A DNA stretch of 64,000 nt from Ciona savignyi (GCA_000149265.1 CH002721.1:935503-999502), one strand, 5' to 3'. Counted from the stretch's first letter, positions 25,831 to 38,404 are shown. Program-made: numbers and translations. Notes: generated by a model from the letters alone, not told the origin.

Positions 25831-27130
25831 GAAACAATAAATAACTTTAAAACTAAAGAAAAACATAAAATAATTTAGAAACAAATAAAAAAACTTGTCA
25901 CGTTAAAACTTAGTATAAAATATAAAATATTCAGCTTGGGACAAATGTCGTACCCCAAATTTGAGTCAGCACGACAAGTATAAAAATGACCATCGTCGTT
26001 CTGTATTTAAAGTTCGTAGTCATGTAAATGTATGGGTCTGAATAGTTGTCTTCCAAATCGAATTCTTCGTGATTCGGCGGCTTGTTGTTGTTCGGTTTAG
26101 GTCCAGTTTAAGGATTTCAAAAGATTCTGATGGTTCAGTAATTAAATCAAAGTTGGGATGACTACACAGGAAGGTGAAATGGGTATTTATTCTAAGACTC
26201 AGGAGATAAAACATTCGCAGCTTTTAGTCGATCCACTGTTACAGTATTAGAGGTATTCCATTAGATGCAAAACAATCCTTACATTCGAAGGAACAGCTTT
26301 AATTAACTTTTGACCGATAATTCACCAAGGGACCAATCACGATCTGCTCGTAATTTTTACGCGCATTTTACAAACGAATTCACCTGGCGAACAATTTCCC
26401 AAATCGCACGTTTCGAGTAAAGAATATAAATTTTGCAACTTACGGAATTAGAGGGTGTTAAAGTTCGCTGTAAGGAGTGGCGGAACTGGGATTTATTACG
26501 AGGATTTTTTTTTCTTTTCAATTACTTTGTCGCTTAGGGCAAAATACTCGCAGCAAACCTGTCCCTTTTTCTTTATATTCCACATAATCGAACCAAGATG
26601 CTATAGGGTAACGCCAAATGGGTATTAAAACTATTTTTCTGTTAGGACGAGCCCCCCACCCGGTTATTTATTTATTTTCGTCCTGAGGAAAGTGGACCAA
26701 TAGAAGAAACAAAGTGCTTTCCATGGGGATGCTGTTGACGGTACATAATCTGGTCGCTGCCGTCCAACACGGTCGCCTAAATTGAAGGGCGTGCAAAGAT
26801 CGGGTAACCCAAATTGAGAAGGAGCATCTGACTGACCTGAGATAAATTTTCTGACGATTCTATTCCGACGATTCTGGTGTGATGTGTCCGTTATCGAATG
26901 TATTTGCGAATGTGGCGCTTTGTGTCGTACTGGTCAGTGTAGGGCTGTGTCTTGTGTTCCTTCTGGAAAGTAAATGTTTAATGAAAATTCGCTAAACGCC
27001 ATGTGCCAAGATGAGAATAACTAAATATCTTGTATCAGTCAACCAAACACACAGAACCGGAAGTCAAACTGTTAAGTCATGTTGGCCCAATACTTGAAAT
27101 TAACAAACACCCAGATTAAAACTATATTAA
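25830..27130. other. No gene recognised
   Basis: This is AT-rich sequence without a supported open frame, repeat array or transposon border that I could identify. Confidence 0.4.
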
Positions 27131-27339
27131 AGGACACTACACTGTTGGCGACACGTAGAGACGATGATTTCTCTGCCAACAGAGAAGATTCCAAGCGCAC
27201 ACAGAAAAGTCTCTCCAACGATGAATTCTAAACCTCGGAAGATTATTGCCAACTTGAACGAATGAAGCCAAAACAATTAATGCCCAAACAATTGCGTTGC
27301 CAACCGTTTTCTTCTTAAACAGACTTACTTGCGTGTTCA

Positions 27340-28170
27340 ACACTTATTGGGTGGAGAATCACCGCTGTGGGATTCTGGTAGTTTATAGCTTTTAAAGCTA
27401 AGGTGACTCTCGCAATCCGACAACTCCCATAAACTGACGCGGTAAAATGCATGTAGACTGTTGTTTCAAAGTCGTGAATGTGTGTAATTGGATACCTGTC
27501 CGGTTCAGTTATGACTGGCGTTTAATCGTCGATAATCTCTACATAACCTCCCAAGTGTGATTCTTTTTGAGAACCATTAATTTGCTATCGAATCTTCTCA
27601 CAATTTACAGCTCAAGCATGTGCATAAAATCCTCCTTCGCAATCTTGCTCATTTACTAAGGCGAGTTTTTTGGAGCTTTAGCAAGATAAGAACACGGCGA
27701 CTCAACACATTTAAAGGCCTTAGTATCACAAGTAATTCAATCTCAGTTTGAAAATGTTTTTCTAATATTAATCGCGTGTCAACGTTTGACCTTCCCGCGT
27801 TCCCCGGCAAATTGTTTTCATAGCTAGGGGAATAATCCACCGCACTGTCCGAGCTTTTTGTGCTAGCTCTTCAATGGAGACATTCGTGGCATGAGAGCTA
27901 ATAGCTAATTGTACCTGCTCAGGCAGGGCATTAGTATTTTTTTCACCGGTACTAATCTTTCCCATCCAAAATATCCCAAGTGACGTTTAATTTCTTTTAA
28001 CAATTCACTTGGCTTACGGCCACCCAACGATTGTCGTTGTATAATAACTTTTGACAAGCGCCCCTGTTCAGGTACAAATGTTCGCAACACAGCAGCTTTT
28101 AGACAATCACATGGGTTTTTCTCCCTTAATAAAGAGGCGAAATTTAAAGGCACAAACCTTCTTGCAGCCT
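27340..28170 (-). pseudogene. Ty3/Gypsy-like retrotransposon remnant (gag and RT pieces)
   Basis: On the minus strand two frames around 28150-27770 carry Gypsy-gag-like features: QSLGGRKPSELLKEIKRHLG, then LPEQVQLAISSH and VSIEELAQKA. Further on, 27560-27350 shows a broken reverse-transcriptase segment (DYRRLNA, then YPITHIHDFETT) with stops and frame changes. Gag and RT lie closer together than in a complete element, so the protease region seems deleted. No long terminal repeats were found. This is a dead fragment. Confidence 0.6.
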
Positions 28171-28369
28171 GTTGGGCTCATTTTCCGACAATGACAAAGA
28201 CGGCAATTCATTTTCATCCCCTAGCCCAAGGGATGGCCTAGTTTCCAAACCATATCTAAGGTCAGTTCGATCGTAAACTGATCCACTTAATTCTCTGTCC
28301 ATAAAAGTACGAGTAATTTTTCCCCAAAAAGGTAAATGTGCATTTGTTATGTCGTGAACAGTGAACATT

Positions 28370-29290
28370 CCGTTCCAAGTTGTGTTTAAAAATTGTATTT
28401 AAAATCTTTTATAGAAATTATGATTAAAATTTCCTTAAAAAGACTTCCAATTATTAACATACAGGCCGTAAAAAATACTTACTCTAAATCACAAGTTACC
28501 TTTGGCGTCAGAATAAACCAACTCTTCACGGAATCTGCGTGATTAAATCAGAACTTAATTAACCAGATATTTAGTTTGGGTAATCAGACCCTTAAATCCT
28601 ATAATCTAGAATTTCTGCTATCCTACTAAAATAACCGAGTCCACTCGATTGCGGGGTTTGTAGTGCCTTTTCATTCTTTAACAACGTGCAAACGATTCAC
28701 AAGCAGTAATATTTGCAAAGTCAATCGCAAGAAATAGCGTAATTCGACGGTTCGCGAACAGAGTCTTTCTGAGTCAGATACTGCTAATTGCTTTGGCAGC
28801 AGGTAGCAATTAAGAGTCTGTTTACTCTTTTAGTCCTTTTCCACTCTCTCGACACAGCCAAAAACGCCAGCTTTATATGCCACACCCGCGAAACCACGAA
28901 AGTTATGCGAAATCTTTCAGTATTTGTTATAAGATGACGCCTTCTTCATGTCACTTGACCTGAACAGTGGAAGGAACATCTCCACCCGTCCATGGCGTGC
29001 GAAGCAACAGATTCCTGCAAATTTTATGGGCTAAAATTACATGAGATGCCCTGGGATTCTGATGATGTCCTGCCTTCAGGCAAGGTCGCAAGTCCGTGGC
29101 AAATCTGTGATTTCTATGTAAACCGGTGACGTCACATAACAGATCAACGCATCCAAGCGCCTGAAATTGCCATTGCTTAGATTCGTGTCGTGGTGTAGTG
29201 TGATGACGTCATAGCGAGTCTTCGTATATATAGCCTACCCATGAATTTTCCTTGTGCACTACTATCTATATACCTCCCGGATTCTCGAGA
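28370..29290. other. No gene recognised
   Basis: No supported coding region lies here. TATATATAG at about 29226 precedes the transposase remnant and could be its old promoter, but nothing else supports that. Confidence 0.35.
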
Positions 29291-29330
29291 CACAATGTAA
29301 TGCATTGCAAACCAAAATCACCAAAAATCT

Positions 29331-29870
29331 GGATTTCCACAAGTATACGGTGCTATCGATGGATGTCATATCCATATCAAACCACCAAAGAAGGGCATGA
29401 GAGACTACATAAATCGAAAAAGATTTCCATTGTTATTTCTGCAAGCTGTTGTCGATAATCAGTACAGGTAAATGGAATACAAGCAGGAATACATGTTAAG
29501 TTACCCATGTTTCTCAGATTCAGAGAGACATATCTGTTAAAATGCCCGGCAGTGTAATGCATATCGTTGCTTTATTCGTCCAATTTGTATAGAAATGCTA
29601 ATGTATTTATGTCAGTTAATTACCTTAAACCATTACCATCAACAACAACCAAATTCCATTAATGATTCCGCATATACTCTAACTGAAAAACTACCATCAC
29701 AGCAGTGTGAGAATAGTTGTGGAGAATGCCTTTGAGAGGTTAAAAGCCAGGTGGCGGATTTTAGAAAGGCAATTCGATGTTGATGTAGAAAGAGCTCCCA
29801 ACATTATTGCAGCTTGTTGCATAATGCACAACCTTTGCGAGGAAACCCAAACCCCTGTTCCCAGGGATAG
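29331..29870 (+). pseudogene. PIF/Harbinger-type transposase (HARBI1-like) remnant
   Basis: Two blocks match the DDE_Tnp_4 family. At 29331-29467 the frame reads GFPQVYGAIDGCHIHI and PPKKGMRDYINRKRFPL, which includes the first catalytic Asp (AIDG). At 29707-29870 it reads VRIVVENAFERLKARWRIL and ends near IIAACCIMHNLCEE, which includes the catalytic Glu (VENAFERLK). The segment that should hold the second Asp is missing or scrambled between the blocks. Both blocks end at GT sites. A Pro/Ser-rich minus-strand frame at 30027-30527 might be the remains of the partner protein, but that is a guess. Confidence 0.7.
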
Positions 29871-30839
29871 GTAACTAAAACTTAACTAACAGTAAGTGAT
29901 GTTGTTGACAGCCATATACGCTGCGGATTATAACTTGAAATGAATAAAAACAGTGAACACAACATTAGAATAGAACAAACAGAACAGAATGTAATAGTGA
30001 ATGCAACATTTAAACTTAATACGGAGTCAACACTTCTGCAAGTTGTGAAATGGCATTTGCCTTAGTCGTAATATTTGCCGAGCTTCATGCTTCGGACTCT
30101 CGAAAAAATTGGAATACATCGTCAAAATTGTGAGATTCCCTCTTTTGTTGCGTTGAGGCAGCTGATGCCCTTTGCCCTCTACGTTGACAGATATTACGCC
30201 TACTGTTTTGTGTACCTCTGATACCGTTCTTCTGCACGAGATGTGACTGGACGGGGCTAAGGAGCCTCCGCATGTCTTGAGTTTCCGGGGCTGAGGATTG
30301 CTGAGCATGCGGTGTGGCCAGGGTGTCCAGTTCTGTGTCCTGGTGGTCTGTTGCTGTGGCCGGTGCTTCAGAAGATGTTTTTTTGGGGAACGCAGTTCAG
30401 ATAAATGTTCGAGGTAGGGGCTCTTTCCCGGAATCAAAATCCGAAATAAAATTTGTATCACAAAAGTATCTAAAACTGCAAACAAGATGGTATGGCTACA
30501 GGCATCGGCATGCACAGCATATATCACGACTTGTTCCTAAGTATGCATCCATTTTTTTTTTAAATAAGGCCAGTCCAATCCTTTGGATGAAGCGCCAGTC
30601 GTATTTTAATCCCGTTTTAATTTTTATAATACTTTGATTTCAACAGTCTTCACCTTCGACGAATTTGATTTCTGCAAAGTACCAAACACGGGCAATAAAT
30701 TTCACACTATGTAGACCAGTAGGCAAGACCACGGTAACACACCTCATTTTCATTACTACTTATACGGGTATATGTGTTAACTTTATACTACATGGACATG
30801 TAGTATGTTTCGAAGAAACAATCCTGTCTGAAAATGCGA

Positions 30840-32879
30840 TTAAAGGGGAACTGAAGTCAATTTTAAGAATATCTTAATAAATGGAAACAAATACGCTGAT
30901 TTCCAAAATCAAATCAGTTTCTTCCAATATTTTTTGGTTAAAGAGTTATGAGCAAATATGTATTTCATTTTATGTTAGGGGATTTAATAAGTCTTAGCAA
31001 TTTATATCATAAATAATAAAAGTGAAAACAGAACAAGAAAACTATAACATAATGCATTAAACTGTAACTGCCAGCAATTTATAGAAATAAACCAGCCATT
31101 AGGCAAAGGCTAGACTATGCAGTGGGAAAAGCCTATTTCTTTAATGGTTTACCTTGGCTGTTTGTATAATGTTTTGCTGTTGTGTATATGGTGCATTTAA
31201 TGTCTGCTGTTATTGAAACTGAGCATTAGCCTACTGGTTGAGTATACCACTTATTGCAAAAACCAGTTAATCCACAGTTGAGTAGCTGATGTGTAGTCTG
31301 ACAATAAGTACACAGCAAGCACTCAGATAAGTAAGTGAAGAATATATAGAATAAATAGATCTTTACTTAACTACCCAAATAAGTTAATAAGAATATACCA
31401 CATTTTTAATTTAGTTCTTTTTATTAGATATTGTAAAATGCCTAAAGTTAAGCCACTGAGAAGGAAGAAAGAGTGATTGGAGTATATTGTTTTGCTCCAG
31501 GATGTACAAATTCCTATTACAGCACACGAAATTCCAATCCACCTGTGCTCTTCCATCGATTTCCTCACAACGACAAAAACGGTTGAAGCAACGGATACAA
31601 CAATGCAAGCGTTCTAAACTAGCTGGAAAAAGAACCGCAGTGTGTAGAGCACATATTTGTGACAAGGATTATCATAGTAAAATTGTATTTGACTCCAATG
31701 GAGTAGCCAAGATGATGAAAACAAACCACTTGGTGAAAAATACAGTTCCAACAATTTTTAATTTTTCTGATTATGATTTTAAACATAGTGATCAACCCAG
31801 TACATCAAGTGCAACTTCAAGAACTTCTTTATCCAAGCAGATAATTGAAAAATAAGGGCTTTTAGTAATGCAAGTCCAGTCTGGCATTATTTTGTGCACA
31901 AATGCATGTACATTCATGCAGCATAAACATTCTTGCGGTGTGTCCATAAGAATACAGTTTTTGCAACGGCACCAAGTCATGTCAATAGGTAATGTTTCTA
32001 AATAAACATTTTCTTCTATGGGGCTTGCATCTTCAAAGATACTTTCAAACGCACATGACTAAATTTGTGTTGTTTTATTGTGTACAATAAAACTTCTTTC
32101 ATCCATGCCAGAATGCTGAAAACTGTCATCCATTTTAGTGTTACAACATTAACTTAAATTTACTCTAGAAATGAAGAAAACAAAAGAAATTTGTTAAAAC
32201 TTCTATGCATATGTATACCAAATCTCTCACACTCTCAGTTTGTAGCCTAGAGGTTGATAACAACATTGCTAGTCTACGTTGCAGATTATGGCTATATATT
32301 GAAAAGCAACAATCATGAAAGAAATAGGCTGTTCCCACCGCATAGTCTGATCTTTGATTGATGGCTAGTTTATTTCTATAAATTGCTGGCAGTTACAGTT
32401 TACTGCCTCCTGTTCTAGTTTTCTTGTTCTGTCTTCACTTCTATGATTTATGATATAAATTGCTAAGACTGATTATTCTAAAGTCATTTAAATACGAGAC
32501 CTGTTTACCTCAGCATATTCAGCTTAGGTCCAGGATCGTGCAGGCCTGAATGAGCGCACTTAAGGTAAGCTGTCACGCGGGTACATTGGTTCTTATGCTA
32601 AGTCTTCATAAAAAAACGAAAATACAACGCTCCTGCAGGCGCTTATGTTACTAATTCACCTCTAAACTGGCACATGATTGTATACAATGCATATAGGCAC
32701 GAAATCTCAACAACGTCAGTGACGTAATACGGGAAATCCCCTAACATAAAATAAAATGCATATTTGCTCATAACTCTTTAACAAAACAATATTGGAAGAA
32801 ACTGATTTGATTTTTGAAATCAGCGTATTTTTTTCCATTTATTAAGATATTCTTAAAATTGACTTCAGTTCCCCTTTAA
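30840..32879 (+). mobile_element. Kolobok/T2-like DNA transposon with long inverted repeats and THAP gene remnant
   Basis: TTAA occurs at both borders (30840-30843 and 32876-32879), followed inward by AGGGGAACTGAAGTCAATTT and its complement. The inverted arms run over more than 300 bp with only scattered differences (for example AAAGAGTTATGAGCAAATATG in both). The right arm has about 250 extra bases (32488-32742) that the left arm lacks. The TTAAAGG terminus and TTAA target fit the T2/Kolobok superfamily, whose transposases carry THAP domains. The internal THAP remnant agrees. Confidence 0.72.
31438..31855 (+). pseudogene. THAP-domain protein remnant (frameshifted)
   Basis: The C2CH zinc-finger signature of THAP domains is split over two frames. 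The first frame has YCFAPGCTNSYYS and LFHRFPHND (about 31485-31590). After a frameshift the other frame has VCRAHICDKDYHS and a tail with LVKNTVPTIF, the typical THAP end. A first frameshift also separates the ATG at 31438 from the CFAPGC frame. After the THAP domain comes a Ser/Thr-rich stretch and a stop at 31855, with no catalytic domain. It sits centrally inside the inverted-repeat element and is presumably what is left of its transposase. Confidence 0.72.
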
Positions 32880-33299
32880 GACTGTGGGCTCGCGCATTCT
32901 TTTGTTGTTTTACTTACTGACCGAGACGTTGTCTGAGCTTACTTCTGAATGCTGCCGGACGGTCGTTCGCGAGCTGCGCAGCGGAAAATCTACTTTTCAC
33001 ATTTCTTCGTTGCTTAAGACCTTGTTCAGTATAATTGTATTTTACGTCTTTAAATACTCCGAAGCAGGATTTAACCTATTTAAATTTCCAGAATACATAG
33101 GTATTTTACTGTGGGATAGTTTAACTAACGATTTAAACTGCGGGAATACAAAGAAGGCTCCTACAAAGTGATAGCTACGTAACGAGTAATAACACGTGAG
33201 AGTCCGTAAACTTGCCCAGGCTAAACCATTAGGCGACTTTATCTTTTTAGCCTAAAGCTGAAGGAAGGTCTCATTATAAAACTAAAATCACTTCCTCCC

Positions 33300-34010
33300 G
33301 TCAGGCGCGATGATGCATTTTAGGACAAGTACTTGTCCTGAAGAGTGGGAGAGCTTCTTCGCCCACTTGCCGGAAGTGTTCATGGGACATTCTGTGGACG
33401 TCGTCACTGGCGAATGTGCCCCGAGGAATGGCGGCGAGGACCTCTGCAAGCACCGAATCATGCCGTCCGCTCCAAGATCGCTTTTACCACTTGGGGCAAT
33501 GATTTAGTACGTGCCACTTTCGCGCCACACCTACACAGGACTTGGCCAAAGGCCGCTTTTACCATTTGTGGCAATGATTTAGTACGTGCCACTTTCGCGC
33601 CACACCTACACAGGACTTGGCCAAAGGCCGAAATCGCCTTGGGGCTGCGGGGAAATCGGATGGACAGGCGCCGGCTGACAGCTCGTGTGGCTTTCCATAG
33701 ATCGGCCGGCATCCTGTATTTACCGAGCGGAGGCCGTCTCGGACCGGCCCATGCGCGCCAGACTTCGTTCCGGCGGTGTAGATCTTGTACACCGTCTGGC
33801 AGATAAAGATGGGCCGCCAGTTTCCCAAATCGTTGAGGTCACCCTCTGGATCTTTGCAGATAAGGGTGACCCGCCTGCTCGATCAGACTTCAAAGAGCTC
33901 AGAAAGGACGAGCTCTACAAGTGTTGGAAACCGCTTGATTTAACTGCTTGTAAAACAAGTGATGTCGTGTTCGGCACGAAAAGTTATAACCTAGACCTGA
34001 TAGACTAGAG
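33300..34010. repeat. GC-rich island with a 75-bp tandem duplication
   Basis: Base composition is clearly richer in G+C than the surroundings. The block starting CGCTTTTACCACTTGGGGC at 33479 is repeated at 33554 with two or so changes. Open frames run on both strands but none has a recognisable domain. It precedes a dispersed repeat and may be the 5' part of a decayed retroelement. Confidence 0.5.
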
Positions 34011-34044
34011 ATATAACTTAGTGATTTACGATGGCGAAGTCCAC

Positions 34045-34600
34045 CCACCTGCACTAGATTGGGTGTTTTTGCCAACATCAGCATTTACGCAGACCACCGA
34101 CCCATGGATCCCTTTCCAAAGTATTTTTATAAAAGGAAAGTTAGAGATGACAGGTGCAGCTCTAGAGTATTTAATTCTTTTAGGAAGGGTGCAATTTCTT
34201 CTAATTCTAGCTAGGCTTCTTCTAATTCTTGGCCATTTTATAAGCTTGAGGGGGCATCTTTCCTTGCTTCTTATACTTCATGCAGTTTAAGCATATCGGT
34301 CAGTGATTCGGTTATCGACATCCCCGTCCCTTTTAGGTGTTTCTTGGAGTCATACACATAGGAGTGTATTCCCTTTTGTATGGCAGCACGTGTGCGATGT
34401 CGATTGCTGCCTTTGATATGGCATATGGCAGTTTAAGGCGGTTTCATAACTTATGAAATTGCCTTGGGGAATTTATTTTGCAGCCATGGATAATGAGACA
34501 GTTCCTCCTGCCATACTGCTCCAAGTAGTTGTCCAGTCGCTCATCTGTGTCTCTGACCATAGTCTTGCGAATTTCAAATCTCCTGCAGTTCTTTAGGATG
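34045..34600. repeat. Dispersed repeat, copy 2 (related to 24190-25040)
   Basis: Long stretches are nearly identical to the copy at 24 kb, including GTTTTTGCCAACATCAGCAT and AAGCTTGAGGGGGCATCTTT. A small internal duplication (TTCTTCTAATTCTAG-like) is present only here. Confidence 0.65.
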
Positions 34601-34974
34601 TGATGAATCTGAAACAGGAACAGATGGAGCAGTATCTGGCCTTAAATCACAGTTGGACTCGTACTAATGCGGTGTCCAGTTCCTCCAACTTCTTCATCAG
34701 TGCAGATTTCATTGTTCATTGCACTTGCTTGTCGAAGCATTCAATTTCGGTTTCAGAAAAAAAGAATAACAAATATGCCCAGTTACTTGAAAAATCCTAT
34801 TCGCTCTTGTAAATATTTTAATTCTAATATTTACAAGACTTTGGTTGAAGCTGAAGCCCACAAAATGCAGACTATATCGAAGCAAAAAATCGAAAGCTGG
34901 CCTATTCCATATTCGGCAAAGAGGTTCACAGTTTTTTTTGGTTTGGCCTCGGACTACAGTCGGTTTTGTTTATT

Positions 34975-35245
34975 AGGGTTGCCGTGGCGGATTCGGGCTT
35001 TAAGCGTGCCGAACTTGGCACGCGAGCTCGTATTTCTGGCACGCTAGTTTAAGGAAATTAGATTCTTTTCTCTTAAAGATAGCAACTTAAAAGTATTTTT
35101 TTAGCTTGGCCATGTGCATAAAATGTTTATTACCGTAAGTTGTGAAGATTTGATTATTATTTATTCGCAACCTGTTGCCACAGACGAATCAGACGTGAGA
35201 GAAATTTGTACGTTTGTGCAGACAACCAGATATATAGTTTATAAT
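34975..35245 (+). mobile_element. Isolated 5' end of the hAT family found at 35.4 kb
   Basis: GAACTTGGCACGCGAGCTCG and the following 200 bases match the start of the hAT element at 35415 (TATTTCTGGCACGCTAG, CATGTGCATAAAATG, ACCGTAAGTTGTGAAG, GCAACCTG-TGCCACAGAC). It is a truncated copy lying directly upstream of the longer one. Confidence 0.65.
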
Positions 35246-35411
35246 TTACTTTTGTTCGTAATTTAAAATACAAAATGTTATAAGGCTAAATAAATATGAT
35301 TTTTTTTCGTGAAACGCTTGACAGGCATGACATGTCGCCCCGACATCTACCAGAAGTAATGATGGAATCGCAATGAGACTTCGCCATATGTTAGACAACA
35401 TGGTCTAGATC

Positions 35412-37768
35412 TGGCATGGGCAACCCCTGGCACGCGTGCCTAACTTGGCACGCGAGCTCGTATTTCTGGCACGCTAGGTCCAGGAAATTAGATTCTATTC
35501 TTCAAAGATAATAACTTAAAAGTTGTATTATTTAAACTTTGGCCACGTGCATAAAAAATGTTTAATACCGTAAGTTGTGAAGTAAAACATTTGATTATTT
35601 ATTACCGTGTTATTGTTACACAACAAAGAGTACAACAAACAATCCGCTTGCACATTCCGCAACCTGCTGCCACAGACAAAGGATCGGACGTGAGAGAACT
35701 TCCAGATGTAGTTAATGTAGCAAATGTATTTAATATCAGTTACCCTTTGCATACAAAATGATGATGTACCGGTAAGGTCATTCGGTATCAGTAAAGGTCA
35801 TACATGCATATTTCGTCAAGTAAAAAAACGGTGAACTTATTTCACTTAAGTTCATCGTTACCTTTATTTATCAAAAATTCATCGTTCAACACGCTTGTTC
35901 ACCTGCCTTATGTTTGCCCTATCAGTAATAGTACAGCGCTTGTTAATTGAAGCTGCTTGTTACCTAATGTCATACGATAGGTTTATTTTATAATAAATGC
36001 ATCTTTTAGCGGATGAGTAAAATGTTTTATAAATATAAATTATTGTGGTGTGTTACTCCTTTTACAAGTCATTACTATAAAAAAAATTCTCGTTACAGAA
36101 TGTTAGGACCATCAGCTAAGAAACGTTGTTCAGTTGAAAATGTCAGAGGATTCCAAAAATACTGAACTGAAAATGGTGTGATTGAAAAAAACAATAAAGC
36201 TCTGTGTATTTGTTTCAAAACGTTTTTTTGTAGGACATCTTCTGTGAAAAGGCACTTTACACTAAAACCGTAATCAGTTGAGAACTTAGCAGAACAAAAA
36301 AGCAAGCTGATAATTTTGAGAACTTCATCTCGGAAAGGTTCAGTTCCAACTTAGTTGCGGCTAGTTTTGAAGTTTTAAAGGTCATTGCTCAACATGCCAA
36401 ACCATTGACTGACGGAGGTTATATTAAAGAAGCTTGGTTAGAGTGTGCACCATTTCTTTTTGACAATTTCTCAGAAAAAGAAAAGATTATTCAGCGTATT
36501 AAAGATTTGTCTCTTGAGTAGGAAAACAGTCAAGGATCGAATACTTAACATGGAAAGTGATACACTACTAAGCAGTTGACAAAAGATTTGTCTTCATGCA
36601 AGTATTTTTCGATTTGTGTTGATGAAAGTACTGATATTACATCATCAGCCAGGCTGGCAGTATTTTACCCAATTCTGTGAAGCTAATGAAGTATGTGAAG
36701 AGATGGTTGCTCTCTTAACACTACCTGACCGCACTACCGGGGCGGAAATATGTAAGGCCGTTGTTAACGAATTTTATTCTCGTCCAATTGATATTTCTTG
36801 TGTCCGTTACAACTGATGGCGCCCCTAGCATGATTGGTGCGAAGGCCGGTTTTGTAAGCTTGTTCTCAAAAGAAGTAGGTCATCCAGTGATATGTCTTCA
36901 TTATGTGCAAAATCTGGTCTGAAAGAGCTTCAGGAAGTGATGCAAACAGTTACTATTTACTAAAGTTGTAAACTGCATATCTGCTCGGGCATTTATAAAT
37001 ATTAAAAATGTACAACCATGTCCGATGGCTTAGCCGAGGTTTGGTTCTGAAACGATTTGTTGAATGCTTTAATGAGATAAATCTTTTTAAATGGCCTCAA
37101 TATTTCTTACCCGGAACTAACTATTCGACTTTTCTGATTTTTGTGAACATCTGAATGATCTAAATCTCAAATTACAAGGCAAAGGCAAGATACTTGATGT
37201 TACGTTTGGATGCATAAAAGCTTTTGAAAAAAACTTAGAAGTTTTTAAGAAAGATGTTGGAGATGAATTTTTTCATCTTAATGATTCCCAAAATAATGAC
37301 AGAACAGACCATCAAAACCTTAAAAAGCTATTTTTAAACATGACGACAGCAAACTTCATAAAGTATCCAGACAATATAAAAATGGAAGAATTAAATTTAC
37401 AAATGTTTTTATGGATAGACATGGACAAATTGAAAGATTGAAAGAAAGCGATTAGAGGGGGGAATACAGGAGAAAAATGCAGAAAACGAATTTTTGCAAC
37501 AGCATTACTTGTTCTCAGAATGCAGCAGCAGAAGTCTCACTGATGTAACACGAGAACCTTGTTTAGAAAGTTTATTTTGAATGTTTTGAGTTTTCACCAT
37601 TTTGGTAAATTTAAATCATTTTTTAAAAAAATCTTCACATGCACCTTTAAGAATTAAAAAGTAATACGTTCTTATACTTTTGTTAGTTGGCACGCGGAAG
37701 GATTTTGCCATTGATTTTAGCCGATTTTGGCACCCGGACCGAGGAGAAAAGGGGTTGCCCACCCCTGA
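35412..37768 (+). mobile_element. Decayed hAT transposon (GTF2IRD2-like transposase)
   Basis: The left end has TGGGCAACCCCTGGCACGC and the right end GGGTTGCCCACCCCTG, an imperfect terminal inverted repeat of the common hAT form CAGGGGTGGGCAACC. Between them lies a broken plus-strand transposase. No clean 8-bp target duplication remains on the right, so one border may be rearranged. Confidence 0.7.
36098..37560 (+). pseudogene. hAT-family transposase pseudogene
   Basis: Pieces in order resemble the BED-finger and hAT catalytic region of GTF2IRD2/ZBED-type proteins: an N-terminal stretch near 36100-36270 (SAKKRCSVENVRGFQKY, then CFKTFFCRTSSVKRHF), HAKPLTDGGYIKEAWLECA at about 36390, FSICVDESTDITSSARLAVF at about 36608 with the first catalytic Asp, a segment around 36830 (GAKAGFVSLFSKEVGHPV), and a C-terminal part near 37150-37340. 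Numerous stops and frameshifts separate them, so the copy is dead. Confidence 0.75.
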
Positions 37769-37871
37769 GCTAAAACAACATTGGCGATCTTTTAAAGATA
37801 CGTAAAGAAATGCTGGCTAGCTCTGATTTACTTTCTGAAACCACTACACGTAAAGAAATGCTGGCTGGCTC

Positions 37872-38055
37872 TTAATTAACACATCAATCGTCAGATCACC
37901 TCGCGCCCATCGTCGGGTTACCGGAGCTATTGCAGTGAGTTGTATATGTCCGTAAAGCCTTGCCCAAGGACACAACCGACTAGCTAGCGACCAGTTTCGC
38001 ACCTGCAACCTTTCGATTGAAAGGCGTCGCACTTAACCGTTAGACCAACGGGCCG
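37872..38055 (-). mobile_element. tRNA-derived SINE, internally deleted
   Basis: This is the reverse complement of the family at 5082-5380. The head (GGCCCGTTGGTCTAACGGTT) and the GGGCGCGAGGTGATCTGACG part are present, but the middle (GGATTAATGGGTTC to CACAACACA) is missing. Confidence 0.8.
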
Positions 38056-38124
38056 GACAAACTTACTTGGTCGACATTGCAAGGTTAGCATTTCAATGGA
38101 TACAGAATATGAAAGAACCATTCG

Positions 38125-38290
38125 GATAAGTTGTGCTCTTGGATCAAACATTACAAGCATATGATGCAGAAGTGATGATTCACCGACCTGGTGCAAAGCA
38201 TCAAAACGCAGATTCTGTGTCTCGTATTCCCGAACGACCTGCTATTTTGCTGGTTACAGATCCTAAATACTCTCGATTGATGTGGTCTGA
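38125..38290 (+). pseudogene. Gypsy-like pol fragment, end of RNase H
   Basis: The plus frame reads LLDQTLQAYDAEVMIHRPGA and then QNADSVSRIPER, the conserved C-terminal end of Ty3/Gypsy RNase H (usually HRPGKxHxNADALSR). Only this end is recognisable; no integrase follows. Confidence 0.6.
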
Positions 38291-38404
38291 CTTCGGATTA
38301 AGTTATGAGCGACTAGAAAGGTGTTTTCTTTCCCACAACAAGTGGAGTTAAATGGACTATCACGGGATGTAAAGCTCTTTACAGATGGAGTTTAGTTTAT
38401 TTTT

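Noticed and set aside
30027-30527. 166-codon minus frame as the Harbinger partner (MYB-like) protein
   Set aside because: Position fits but no helix-turn-helix or SANT motif is visible; Pro/Ser-rich sequence alone is not enough.
31411-31665. 84-codon minus frame opposite the THAP gene
   Set aside because: Shadow of the THAP coding strand; no domain of its own.
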